From positions 1 through 64,000 of the forward strand of contig NZ_JAZHOB010000007.1 in assembly GCF_048751585.1 (NCBI RefSeq): a DNA stretch of 64,000 nt, in the 5' to 3' direction. Under the pieces are notes generated by a model, which saw nothing but the letters and a program-made list of their open reading frames with translations, made no database searches and had not been told where the DNA came from. This stretch comes from G025836975 sp048751585 (GTDB lineage Bacteria > Pseudomonadota > Gammaproteobacteria > Burkholderiales > Burkholderiaceae_B). Position 1 is the first letter of the stretch; each line of letters begins with the position of its first letter. This document shows positions 6,416-13,946 of the stretch, in pieces. Position numbers and translations under genes: made by a program.

Positions 6416-7371
6416 GGGGCGCGATCACGGGACGCGCCCGTGATCGCGCGCTCGATGCGATGCTTTGCAAACGGATCGGCAGAATCAACGTAACGCATGG
6501 CAGACTGGACGTTTTTCCATCCCACATATTCCATCAAAGTCTTCAGGTCCCATCCATTGGACGTGGCCCAGTTGGCGAAGCCACGCCGCAATGAATGACT
6601 ACTGTACAACTCAGCCGATGCAATGCCGGCTTCGGCCAACATTGTCCGTAGGAGCGGTGCCAGACTATCCGTATGCATGCCAGTTTCCCCAAGATGTCCC
6701 CATCGATTGACGGCGCGAAACGCAGGTCCTTCGCGCAAATGCGATACTGCCATCCACTCAAGGTACGCATCGACTGGACAAAGCCGGGACAACGCGGGTG
6801 CTTTGAAGCTCGTTCCCTGGTAAGTCCGGTCACCCTTGGTTTGCGGGAAATAACAGGTCATGCCTTCTCCTGGTACGACCTCGACGTGTTCAATTTGCAG
6901 CCGCGTTAATTCGTCGCCGCGAAAGCCACGCCAAAAACCGAGGAGCAGTATGGCCTTGTTGCGGGCATGCCGTAACTCTGCGGCGCGATCACTTGCGGAA
7001 CGCGCCGCACTAGTCGTGGCATCCAACCATTGCACAACCTGTTCCAAATGTTCGAGTTGGAGCGGTTTGGCGCGTTTTTCGACGGCCGGATGGAGTGCCT
7101 GAATACCTCGCAAGACCTGACGCACGACGGGAGCCTTGGTGGGGTCGGGGAAACCTTGATCTATATGCCACTGCGCCAACGCTGCCAAACGGTGCCGCAA
7201 CGTATTGACCGCTAGAGTCTCGGCGTGCGCGACCAGATAACGCGCAATGCTGTCGGTAGTAGCGGGCAGGAATCCGCCCCATTCGATTTCGAAGTGTCGA
7301 ATGGCCGAACGATAGCTTTCGCGGGTGTTGTCGCGGGTGGCAGCGTGAATGTAGTGGTCGAGCGTCGTCAA
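6397..7371 (-). CDS. tnpS: TnpS-type tyrosine recombinase (cointegrate resolvase, Tn4651 group)
   Basis: A 324-aa tyrosine recombinase. An N-terminal SAM-like domain (residues 1-110, with TRESYRSAIRHFEIEW) precedes the catalytic domain, with arginine in FRGDELTRL, the HSLRRGF (HxxR) block, GW in place of the more usual GH, and the nucleophile in MRYVD. The start is TTG at 7371 behind CAGGAG. It is divergent from a coiled-coil KfrA-like gene across about 200 AT-rich bases, the tnpS-rst-tnpT arrangement that resolves cointegrates in Tn4651-type Tn3 transposons. The last codons read into the broken MFS gene, so the native C-terminus may be altered. Confidence 0.85.
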   Translation of the reverse strand: MTTLDHYIHAATRDNTRESYRSAIRHFEIEWGGFLPATTDSIARYLVAHAETLAVNTLRHRLAALAQWHIDQGFPDPTKAPVVRQVLRGIQALHPAVEKRAKPLQLEHLEQVVQWLDATTSAARSASDRAAELRHARNKAILLLGFWRGFRGDELTRLQIEHVEVVPGEGMTCYFPQTKGDRTYQGTSFKAPALSRLCPVDAYLEWMAVSHLREGPAFRAVNRWGHLGETGMHTDSLAPLLRTMLAEAGIASAELYSSHSLRRGFANWATSNGWDLKTLMEYVGWKNVQSAMRYVDSADPFAKHRIERAITGASRDRAPIVTRL

Positions 7372-7570
7372 ATCGACTCCTGTAGCGCGGGAACTGCAAT
7401 ATTACGGCTTGGACCGTTGGAATTTGCTCAATTTCACTGATGATATCGGATAAATATATATTATCCATTTTTAATTTCAATGAAAATATTCTTGAATATG
7501 CACATATATTTAGTATGTAATTACGTGGTATGTAATATATTATCTTATTTCCCTCTCCGGAGAATCTGAC
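7372..7570. promoter_or_regulatory. Probable rst resolution site and divergent promoters of tnpS/tnpT
   Basis: This 199-bp AT-rich stretch separates the two divergent genes. It holds a perfect inverted repeat GGATAA-N7-TTATCC (7448-7466), a second near-palindrome ATATTC-TT-GAATAT (7486-7499), and a direct repeat GTATGTAAT at 7513 and 7528. Inverted arms with a 6-8 bp centre are what a tyrosine-recombinase core site looks like. A similarly sized region is the recombination site in Tn4651. Which repeat is the crossover core cannot be told from sequence. Confidence 0.6.
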
Positions 7571-8605
7571 ATGGCACGTAGCGGACTGTACAAATCGGAA
7601 GTCAAGAAAGCCCGCGATTCCTTGATCGCACAGGGCGTCAATCCATCGGTCGACGCCGTGCGCGTTGCGTTGGGCAATACCGGCTCCAAGACCACGATCC
7701 ACAAGTACCTCAAGGAACTGGGAGAGGAAAACGGCGGCGACGACCGCAAGGCGTCGATCAGCGAAGCACTACAGGACCTGGTGGCACGCCTAGCCGCGCA
7801 ATTGCAGAACGAGGCGAACGCCCGTATCGAGACCCTTCAAGTGCAAAGCGCAGACATGGAACGCCAGCATGCGGAAGCGCTGGCGGCTTTGCACAGGCAA
7901 GTCGAGGCACTGAATCAGCAACTGCAGCGCGCCGACACTGAGATGCAGCAAGAAACGGCGGTGCATGCCCGCGCGATCGAAGATCTGCAGAACGAAAAGA
8001 TCACGCGTCATACGCTCGATCAGCAGGTAGCCGACCTGAAGGAACGCCTGGCCGAGAACGAGGCGCACCGGTTATCGATCGAGGAAAAGCACCAGCATGC
8101 GCGCGACGCCCTGGAACACTACCGAGCATCGGTCAAGGAGCAGCGCGACCAGGATCAGCGCCGGCATGAGCAGCAGATTCAACAGATGCAAGCCGAAATG
8201 CGCCAATTACAGCAGAGCTTGATCGTCAAGCAGGACGACGTGACGCGCTTGAACCAGGAGGGCGGGCGCTTGGTGGCAGACCTGTCGCATGCACAAAGCG
8301 CCCTCTATGAACAGCAGGCCCGCGGCCGGCAACTGGAGCAGAAGCTGGAGACGCTGCAGGCGATCGAGCAGCACGCCAAGGCCCTTGAAACAAGGCTTGC
8401 TGACAGGGATATCCAGCTTCAGGCGCAAAAGGAACAACTTGAAGCATCGTGCAACAAGTCTCAAGGACTTGCGGACCAGATGCGCGAGCTTGAGCTGGCA
8501 TTGGCAGCGGCTGATGCGAAACTGGCGGCACAGCAAGGTGTTGTCGCCGATCTGCGCACTTATTTGGACGCGAGAGGCACTGCGATCGAAGGCGGTGCCA
8601 AATGA
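7571..8605 (+). CDS. tnpT: TnpT-type coiled-coil accessory protein with KfrA-like DNA-binding N-terminus
   Basis: The 344-aa product begins with a KfrA-type HTH region (residues 1-60: VKKARDSLIAQGVNPSVDAV and GNTGSKTTIHKYLK), followed by an almost continuous coiled coil rich in Q, E, A and L (residues about 70-340). In Tn4651-type elements TnpT binds the rst site and assists TnpS. Plasmid KfrA proteins have the same build, which is the main alternative, but the divergent recombinase favours TnpT. A CTCTCCGGAG ribosome site precedes the ATG. The gene appears intact and ends about 40 bp before the terminal repeat. Confidence 0.85.
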   Translation: MARSGLYKSEVKKARDSLIAQGVNPSVDAVRVALGNTGSKTTIHKYLKELGEENGGDDRKASISEALQDLVARLAAQLQNEANARIETLQVQSADMERQHAEALAALHRQVEALNQQLQRADTEMQQETAVHARAIEDLQNEKITRHTLDQQVADLKERLAENEAHRLSIEEKHQHARDALEHYRASVKEQRDQDQRRHEQQIQQMQAEMRQLQQSLIVKQDDVTRLNQEGGRLVADLSHAQSALYEQQARGRQLEQKLETLQAIEQHAKALETRLADRDIQLQAQKEQLEASCNKSQGLADQMRELELALAAADAKLAAQQGVVADLRTYLDARGTAIEGGAK

Positions 8606-8645
8606 AGTGCGGGTCGAAATAAGTCAATTAAATCATGTGGTTAAC

Positions 8646-8683
8646 ATCGTATTGGCGAAAAAAACCGTAATCCCGGCCGACCC
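8646..8683 (-). repeat. Tn3-family terminal inverted repeat truncating mntP
   Basis: Read inward on the minus strand from 8683 the DNA begins GGGTCGGCCGGGATTACGG and runs into CGCCAATACGATGTTAAC. The GGGTC...CCG.GAT pattern resembles Tn4651-type ends. The homology of mntP stops at 8686, immediately outside, which marks the insertion or deletion joint. The opposite end of this transposon is not visible in the window. Confidence 0.6.
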
Positions 8684-8685
8684 TC

Positions 8686-9015
8686 TGTAGCGGCCAGCAG
8701 CCAAAACGAATGACGAGTCACGGAAGCGGTTTCGGGCTCTTCATCCCGAAGGCCGTTGCGGATCATTAACGCACCCAAAATCATCAAAAGGATGAAAGCG
8801 ATCCAATGGTCCCAATCTTCGACGTAGCCGGCTGCGATGGAGCCCAGAGCCCATCCGACTAGCGGCGTGATGGCTTCGATTACGCCAAATATGATTCCAG
8901 TGCGCAGCGCTTCCGATATGCGAGGATTGCGAAGAGCGGTGCCTTTGCCGACCGCGGCTGCAAACGCATCGGTCGACATGGCCAGCGCCAGAATCATTGT
9001 GGAGACAAAATTCAT
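8686..9015 (-). pseudogene. mntP: MntP manganese efflux pump, truncated by a transposon end
   Basis: From ATG at 9015 the minus strand encodes MNFVSTMILALAMSTDAFAA, then GVIEAITPLVGWALGS and FILLMILGALMIRNGL, a strong match to MntP (DUF204), an inner-membrane Mn(II) exporter of about 185-190 aa. Homology ends after FWLLAAT (about 110 residues). The frame then reads transposon DNA for 15 codons, so the second half of the six-helix pump, including its second Asp-containing motif, is lost. The upstream manganese riboswitch and promoter are intact. The missing 3' half was not found elsewhere in the window. Confidence 0.9.
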
Positions 9016-9077
9016 GTGGGAGCGTTCCAGCCGAGCGACACATGGACTTTCCGGTACGGCTCGGCAGCGCACTGGAA

Positions 9078-9186
9078 AAGTCTATGGTCTCGCCATGCCT
9101 TTCGGCCGCTTGCGCCATGGCTTTGGAGCCAAGAATGTTGACGCGAACCTTTCGGCTGTGAAGTCGAAAGTAGGCTACTCCCCAAA
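9078..9186 (-). promoter_or_regulatory. yybP-ykoY manganese riboswitch upstream of mntP
   Basis: On the minus strand, between the promoter and mntP, the RNA would contain GGGGAGTAGCC (9183-9173), GCGTCAACATTCTTGGCTCC, GCCATGGCGCAAG and GGCGAGACC (about 9086). These are the conserved loop and stem strands of the yybP-ykoY class, which binds Mn(II) and turns on mntP-type genes in Proteobacteria. All the main elements are present, so the switch should fold, although the gene it controls is broken. Confidence 0.9.
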
Positions 9187-9197
9187 GAGGAAGCCGA

Positions 9198-9226
9198 ATT
9201 CTACCACTAGCCGAAGGCCAGTCGAA
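9198..9226 (-). promoter_or_regulatory. Probable promoter of the riboswitch-mntP transcript
   Basis: On the minus strand TTCGAC (9226-9221) and TAGAAT (9203-9198) are 17 bp apart, and the riboswitch begins about 15 bp downstream. The -35 match is modest and the -10 good. Confidence 0.5.
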
Positions 9227-9447
9227 ATCCAGTAAACAAAATCAGCTGGGTTCTTGATCACAGAAATGTGATGGAGCCGTCATGGGTGTGACAGCCTTAC
9301 TTGATTGAAGTTGAGGAATAATACCCTTTTCGGTTCGCGCGGAATGCGGCAAATGAAGCCTCCATCAACGATTCATTACAGGATTCTTTAACATAGGCGG
9401 CTTAAAGCGGCTGCCCGCCGCGGCAATCCATCCAAGAGACTATTCAT

Positions 9448-9957
9448 ATGAAAAAGACCTTTTCCATTCTGGCTTTAAGCGTGCTTCCAACCCTGGCCAT
9501 GGCTGCGGGCAGCCATGGCGGGGGGCATGGCGCGACGGCGCATGTCGTGCCCGGGCACGACATGTCCACCATGTCGAAGACACCTTCGCCTACTGGTCAG
9601 CCTGGCGATCCGGCTAAAGTTACTCGCACAATTGAGCTGACGATGGATGACACCATGAGGTTTACGCCCAGCGACATCCAGGTCAACGCCGGCGAAACCA
9701 TTCGCTTCCTTATCAAGAACACGGGCAAAATCCCCCATGAAATGGTGATCGGATCCATCCCCGATCTAAAGGCCCATGCGGCCGAAATGCAAAAAATGCC
9801 GGGTATGCAGCATACGGAGCCGAATATGATCACACTGGCCCCGGGCAAGATGGGCGGCCTGGTGTGGCAGTTCGGCCAGGAGGGTACCGTTGATTTTGCC
9901 TGCCTGATTCCCGGTCATATGGAGGCCGGAATGGCGGGCAAGGTGAAGGTCAACTGA
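9448..9957 (+). CDS. Periplasmic cupredoxin-family copper protein (CopI-like)
   Basis: The 169-aa product has a signal peptide (MKKTFSILALSVLPTLAMAA), a His/Met-rich linker (GSHGGGHGATAH, HDMSTMSKT) and a plastocyanin-like domain. The type-1 copper ligands are visible: His in IPHEMVIGS and the C-terminal CLIPGHMEAGM cluster (Cys, His, Met). Such small cupredoxins bind Cu in the periplasm and protect against copper. The next gene, 15 bp on, is a c-type cytochrome, so the two probably form one operon concerned with copper or electron transfer. It could instead be an electron carrier. Confidence 0.88.
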   Translation: MKKTFSILALSVLPTLAMAAGSHGGGHGATAHVVPGHDMSTMSKTPSPTGQPGDPAKVTRTIELTMDDTMRFTPSDIQVNAGETIRFLIKNTGKIPHEMVIGSIPDLKAHAAEMQKMPGMQHTEPNMITLAPGKMGGLVWQFGQEGTVDFACLIPGHMEAGMAGKVKVN

Positions 9958-9972
9958 CCTATTGGATTTGAC

Positions 9973-10449
9973 ATGGCAAAGAAGAAAATGATCGTTGGAG
10001 TGGCTGGCGCCGCAGTCGCCGGGGCCGCCGCTGTCCTTTACAGCGCAATGCCTCCATCCGGCCCCGCATTCATTGATCCGGCGGATCAAACACTTGTGGG
10101 GCAGGGCAGGGCCATTTACGCCAACCAATGCGCGGCATGCCACGGCGAGTCACTGCAAGGGCAGCCGAACTGGCGCGACCGTATGCCCAATGGCAAGTTG
10201 CCCGCGCCGCCGCATGACAAGACAGGCCACACATGGCATCATCCCGACGCCGTGCTGGTCGATATAGTAAGGAACGGCCTGGTTCCTGGAAGGACGGCTC
10301 CGCAGGGCTATGTCAGCGATATGCCCGCTTATGGCGCCCTGTTATCCGACGAAGATATTGCCGCCGTCATCGCTTACATCAAAAGCAGTTGGCCCCCAAA
10401 GTTCTGCAGGCGCAAAAAGAGGTCACGTTACAGCGGCGGGACTAATTGA
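9973..10449 (+). CDS. Membrane-anchored class I cytochrome c with altered C-terminal tail
   Basis: A 158-aa protein with an N-terminal signal or anchor (residues 5-25), one haem-binding CAACH near residue 55 and a distal methionine in SDMPAYGALLSDEDIAAVIAYI. This is a standard monohaem cytochrome c fold. The end looks frameshifted: after KSSWPP the current frame gives KFCRRKKRSRYSGGTN, while one base over the DNA reads KVLQAQKEVTLQRRD and then stops. A single base lost in the C/A run near 10392-10398 explains this; the haem domain is unaffected. It follows the cupredoxin and may pass electrons with it. Confidence 0.85.
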   Translation: MAKKKMIVGVAGAAVAGAAAVLYSAMPPSGPAFIDPADQTLVGQGRAIYANQCAACHGESLQGQPNWRDRMPNGKLPAPPHDKTGHTWHHPDAVLVDIVRNGLVPGRTAPQGYVSDMPAYGALLSDEDIAAVIAYIKSSWPPKFCRRKKRSRYSGGTN

Positions 10450-10633
10450 CGGGCTCCCTGCTGGAATCTGCAGAAAAAAGGAGAGGGGGCACCGCCCCTC
10501 ATACTCAAAGTAAACAGCGATTCGACCTTTAGAAGCTTATTCGACTTACATGAAGACATCACGCTTTAGCGACGGCAGGTCCGAATCACTAGTCTTACTG
10601 GGAATACAGCGAGTCAGCCGAAGGCTCTAGCTT

Positions 10634-10969
10634 TTAGCAGGCGTTGTATTTCGCATCAGGTGGAGCAGCTTTTGGATTCTTGACTTGATCTTCGATCAAT
10701 GCCCGAGCTTGAGTAGCGGTGACGCCGACCTTGGTCTCGACGTCCTTGAACAGTTTCTTGAAGCTTTCGATCTCTTGGGGCGAGTATTGTTGACGGGTGT
10801 GGCTATTGTCTTCCAGCTGTACCGCGATTGCGCGATTGCCAACACCCGCCTTTGCCATTTTCGCGATACGTTCAAGCGTCACGCCAGCACGGGAGGAGGG
10901 ACCAGAAACCTTGTCGAGAGTATCGACAATCGAATCTTGCATAGAATTAATTTTTTTCGAAATAGTCAT
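10634..10969 (-). CDS. Hypothetical protein, 111 aa
   Basis: Not recognised. The soluble 111-aa product has a helix-turn-helix-like central stretch (LERIAKMAKAGVGNRAIAVQL), a charged second helix (SPQEIESFKKLFKDVETKVG) and a Pro/Ala-rich tail ending in Cys. No signal peptide or membrane segment is seen. It is divergent from the large unrecognised gene to the right, with 120 bp between the preferred starts, so it could regulate that gene. Codon use and length look like a real gene: the start ATG at 10969 is not overlapped by another credible frame. Confidence 0.6.
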   Translation of the reverse strand: MTISKKINSMQDSIVDTLDKVSGPSSRAGVTLERIAKMAKAGVGNRAIAVQLEDNSHTRQQYSPQEIESFKKLFKDVETKVGVTATQARALIEDQVKNPKAAPPDAKYNAC

Positions 10970-11091
10970 TTTCAGAACCTAGATTGTTGGGTTTAGAGAG
11001 AGCTCACTAATTCCGCCTAGCGGTGAGAAAGCATCTTCATAGTAGGATTACCCGCAATTCACAGGTGCCGGAAATTTACGGGGACGTTGGC

Positions 11092-12870
11092 ATGCCACTT
11101 GAAAGTCAGCATAATGATGTAAAACAGATAACAGTCGTCCAGTTTGTGGAATCACTTAGTTCATTGTTTGACTTAGGTACGCAGCAGGCTGAAAAGTTGT
11201 CTTTGGCCAAGTCCTTCGGCACAAAGCAAGATCGCTATGCACTGCTAGACGGTGAACAAGATAGTCCTCTCGTCGATGCGTTAGTTGGCCGTTCTGTTGT
11301 TCTAAATGATGGGCAAAACGAAGTGGCCCCCAAATTAGTACGCGAGTTTCTCGCCTATATACAACAATTAATTTCCTGGATGCAAGCGAGCCTAGTGCAT
11401 GAAGCGATAGACCAGGAAGATCTCAATATCGCCGTAAGCCGGTTGTTCGGCACGCCTCAATTGATGATGCTGATTTGTGCCTTGCTTGAGTCAGACCTGT
11501 TGAAAGACAGTAGCCCGCTGAAACAGGTTCCTCAATGTATGGAGGCCCTAGTTGAACACGACTTCGACCCAATCCACGCATGTAAGGCACTTTTACGGTT
11601 ACGTATCCAAGAACGGCTGTACGGGCGAACGCCACCTAGTCTTGCGTTTCTCAAGCATATCAATAGTCTCGACTGGCGCTCAGCGCCTCGTCCGTCAACT
11701 CAACGACTTGCGCTCAAAAACCTGAACACAGAATTGATTAATGTGCCGAAGCTCACCGAAAGTGAAAGGCATGCACTAATCGACGAGTTGACAGGTATCT
11801 ATGCGGCCATGATGGCCCTGCATCAGTTACGTCGCCGCACCAATGAGCGTCATCCGCAGTTCTTCCCATCAGTCGTTCGCCAGCTTCAGGCAGATTTCAG
11901 AGAAGCCTTTGGCGCGATCAAGCCTTCGCGCCGACTAACGGCGAACCACGACTTGTTTTTGTTGATGTTGAATGCAGATGACCCTAGAAGATTAACGGCA
12001 ACGATATTGAACACCCCTTCGTTTAGGATGCTGCTTGATAGCAATGCATCATTTTCAAGCAAAGGCCTGCCGGACCTCTTACGCGACTTCCTCCGTGAAG
12101 GCATGACGCCATCTTGGAACAAATCCAGACTGCTGAAAGCGAACAGTCAGCTCAATTGTTTTACCAGTAAGCCATTCTTCAACGGAGTGCACTCGTTCAT
12201 GGCTGGTCTCCTCGCTTTGAGCGAACATGCCCCTGGTGCTCAAATCCATTTTGAACACTGCCTTGACGCTTCGGAGCGATGGCCTCTTGGTCCGTTTCGT
12301 AGCCAAGCGGCCTTATTCCTGCTGGGACTTAAGTTGGCCCAAAAGCCGACCCACTCGCCTAATGTGTGGAATCCCTTGCTGTCGACCTACCTCGACGCCT
12401 TACCGCAAGAATTCAAGTTTTGGCTAAAGAGCGACGAACAGGAAACAGTCGAAATGTACAACTTGCGTGAACTGATAGGCAAGTACAACTCGTTAGTCTG
12501 GGCTCTCAGCGGTGCCAAGGGTGCCTTGATGGTCAATCCATTTAAGAAAATCGATACGTACTTACAAAAAATATTTGATGAAGTAGAACAGAGCAACTCA
12601 AACCTGACAGCCGAAACTCTGGCGAAGATCAGTATTAAGTCCACCACGAAGCGCGACCTGGAACGAGTCAAGAGCGACTTCTATGGCACGCCACTCAATC
12701 GATGGCTGGAAGATAAGCATCTAGGAGAGATGATTCGGTCATTTCCAGATCCTGATATGTGGCAACTGGTGCCGGCGATTGAGCGCTATATGAATCTACA
12801 AGGATCGATACAGAAAGCGATAGCCAGCGCTAGCGCGCAGTCGCAGTTTAGTCTTGCGCAACATCTTTAA
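11092..12870 (+). CDS. Large hypothetical protein, about 592 aa
   Basis: Not recognised. The preferred ATG at 11092 follows ACGGGGACG; a GTG at 11023 would add 23 residues without a ribosome site. The protein looks soluble and mostly helical (many Leu/Ala/Glu/Lys/Arg runs), with no signal peptide, Walker motif or clear catalytic motif. Short memorable blocks are LRRRTNERHPQFFPSVVRQLQ near residue 270 and FKFWLKSDEQETVEMYNLRE near residue 445. GC is lower than in the flanking metal genes, suggesting separate acquisition. Its divergent partner is the 111-aa gene. Long accessory proteins of this kind may act in defence or DNA maintenance, but nothing here proves it. Confidence 0.7.
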   Translation: MPLESQHNDVKQITVVQFVESLSSLFDLGTQQAEKLSLAKSFGTKQDRYALLDGEQDSPLVDALVGRSVVLNDGQNEVAPKLVREFLAYIQQLISWMQASLVHEAIDQEDLNIAVSRLFGTPQLMMLICALLESDLLKDSSPLKQVPQCMEALVEHDFDPIHACKALLRLRIQERLYGRTPPSLAFLKHINSLDWRSAPRPSTQRLALKNLNTELINVPKLTESERHALIDELTGIYAAMMALHQLRRRTNERHPQFFPSVVRQLQADFREAFGAIKPSRRLTANHDLFLLMLNADDPRRLTATILNTPSFRMLLDSNASFSSKGLPDLLRDFLREGMTPSWNKSRLLKANSQLNCFTSKPFFNGVHSFMAGLLALSEHAPGAQIHFEHCLDASERWPLGPFRSQAALFLLGLKLAQKPTHSPNVWNPLLSTYLDALPQEFKFWLKSDEQETVEMYNLRELIGKYNSLVWALSGAKGALMVNPFKKIDTYLQKIFDEVEQSNSNLTAETLAKISIKSTTKRDLERVKSDFYGTPLNRWLEDKHLGEMIRSFPDPDMWQLVPAIERYMNLQGSIQKAIASASAQSQFSLAQHL

Positions 12871-13221
12871 AACTATCAAAATTACGCATAATGTGTATTA
12901 TGTAAAGTCAATAATAGGCCGATAGGCGTACGTTGGTTCAGACGCGTCCGTTAAAGACAAACTCCATTGGCTACGCCACACGGCTAGTCTCCTCGGATGA
13001 TGCGCGAGACCGAGGAGCACCATAAGATTCAATGGTGACCTTGCGCCGGAACAGCCAGGATAAGGGCAACATAATCTTAGGCGTGCGCGCGAGGCTATCG
13101 TTAACTCCGGCCCCAGAGTATTTGTGCTTCCAATATGTTTGGCATTTATACATTAATGTCAATTTGATACAAAGCGTGATAAATTGGTCCCTCACCCCAC
13201 TCTAGGTAGGAGGATACTTTC
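12871..13221. other. 350-bp stretch without a recognised gene
   Basis: A gapped dyad near 12882-12906 (TTACGCATAAT ... ATTATGTAA) lies just after the large hypothetical gene and could help end its transcript, though no T-run follows. A minus-strand frame at 12971-13195 has no family resemblance. The last 20 bp hold the AGGAGG site of the next small gene. Confidence 0.4.
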
Positions 13222-13347
13222 ATGTTGAAAAAGATCATAGCAATCGCCTTCATCTCCCTGTTCTCAACCAGTTTCGCCTATGCCCATTCCGGCGGGACCG
13301 ATAAAAATGGCTGCCACGCAGGGTCCAAGCCGTATCACTGCCATTAA
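13222..13347 (+). CDS. YHYH-type small secreted peptide, 41 aa
   Basis: An ATG 9 bp after GTAGGAGGA opens a 41-codon gene: a signal peptide (MLKKIIAIAFISLFSTSFAYA) and a 20-residue mature part, HSGGTDKNGCH...YHCH. The HSGGTD-GCH and terminal HCH pattern is that of YHYH-domain small proteins, often secreted and placed near metal-resistance or nuclease genes. The His/Cys content suggests metal binding. It stands alone between an unrecognised gene and the CzcI-like gene. Confidence 0.75.
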   Translation: MLKKIIAIAFISLFSTSFAYAHSGGTDKNGCHAGSKPYHCH

Positions 13348-13507
13348 TGTTCAGTTAAATTAGAATGCTTTTCCGGAGCGTGAGAGGCGCATTCATGCGG
13401 TGATCCGCGTGAATGCAAAATAACGTAGTCCCAACAGCTCCTTTACTCAAATAAACATATAGGCGCATCGCGTTATACTCGGTGCAATATTATTTTCGCT
13501 TGCATGT

Positions 13508-13840
13508 ATGCGACGATTTATCGTCATTTTTTTACTTCTTCTCCTTCCAATTCAAGTCTTGGCTGAGTCTTTAGAAGACTTGCACGCGACCCACCACCGC
13601 GTCGCCCTAGTCGAAGCTGCTGATGTGGCATCAACGAACGCTGCTGTCGCCTTGAAGCGCTCAACGCCCTCCTCCGACGCGTCGAATCCTCAGCAAGCGG
13701 CGCATGCGGACATTAGCGATTCTGTGAATGGCGCAGCGCTATGCGTGCACAGCCCCCTATCGGCCACTCGCTGGCCAAACTATCGCCCCATTACATTCCC
13801 TTCGGTCTATCTTCGTTTGATAAAGCCGCCGCGTATTTGA
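13508..13840 (+). CDS. Small exported protein, CzcI-like N-terminus
   Basis: The 110-aa product begins MRRFIVIFLLLLLPIQVLAE, a signal peptide very like that of CzcI-type periplasmic metal-sensing peptides. The mature part is short, with HATHHR near residue 28 and a single Cys in GAALCVHSPLSA near residue 79. It lacks the His-rich cluster of classical CzcI. It lies 107 bp upstream of the TerC-CBS gene on the same strand and next to a metal-type two-component system. A periplasmic sensor or chaperone role is a guess. Confidence 0.5.
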   Translation: MRRFIVIFLLLLLPIQVLAESLEDLHATHHRVALVEAADVASTNAAVALKRSTPSSDASNPQQAAHADISDSVNGAALCVHSPLSATRWPNYRPITFPSVYLRLIKPPRI

Positions 13841-13946
13841 TTGACTCACCGCGTATCAAATGCCGTGCCCTCACGCTCTCGTATTCGTCTGCCTCCCTGC
13901 GACGGCGCTGTAACGTGGCTTTACTTACTTTTTATTAGGCTCGTAT

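Noticed and set aside
7010..7702. Minus-strand frame of 230 codons across tnpS and the rst region
   Set aside because: Crosses the divergent promoter region and overlaps both tnpS and tnpT in wrong frames; the tnpS frame has all recombinase motifs.
12971..13195. Minus-strand frame of 74 codons after the large hypothetical gene
   Set aside because: No ribosome site, no recognisable family and a composition like random frames; left as non-coding.
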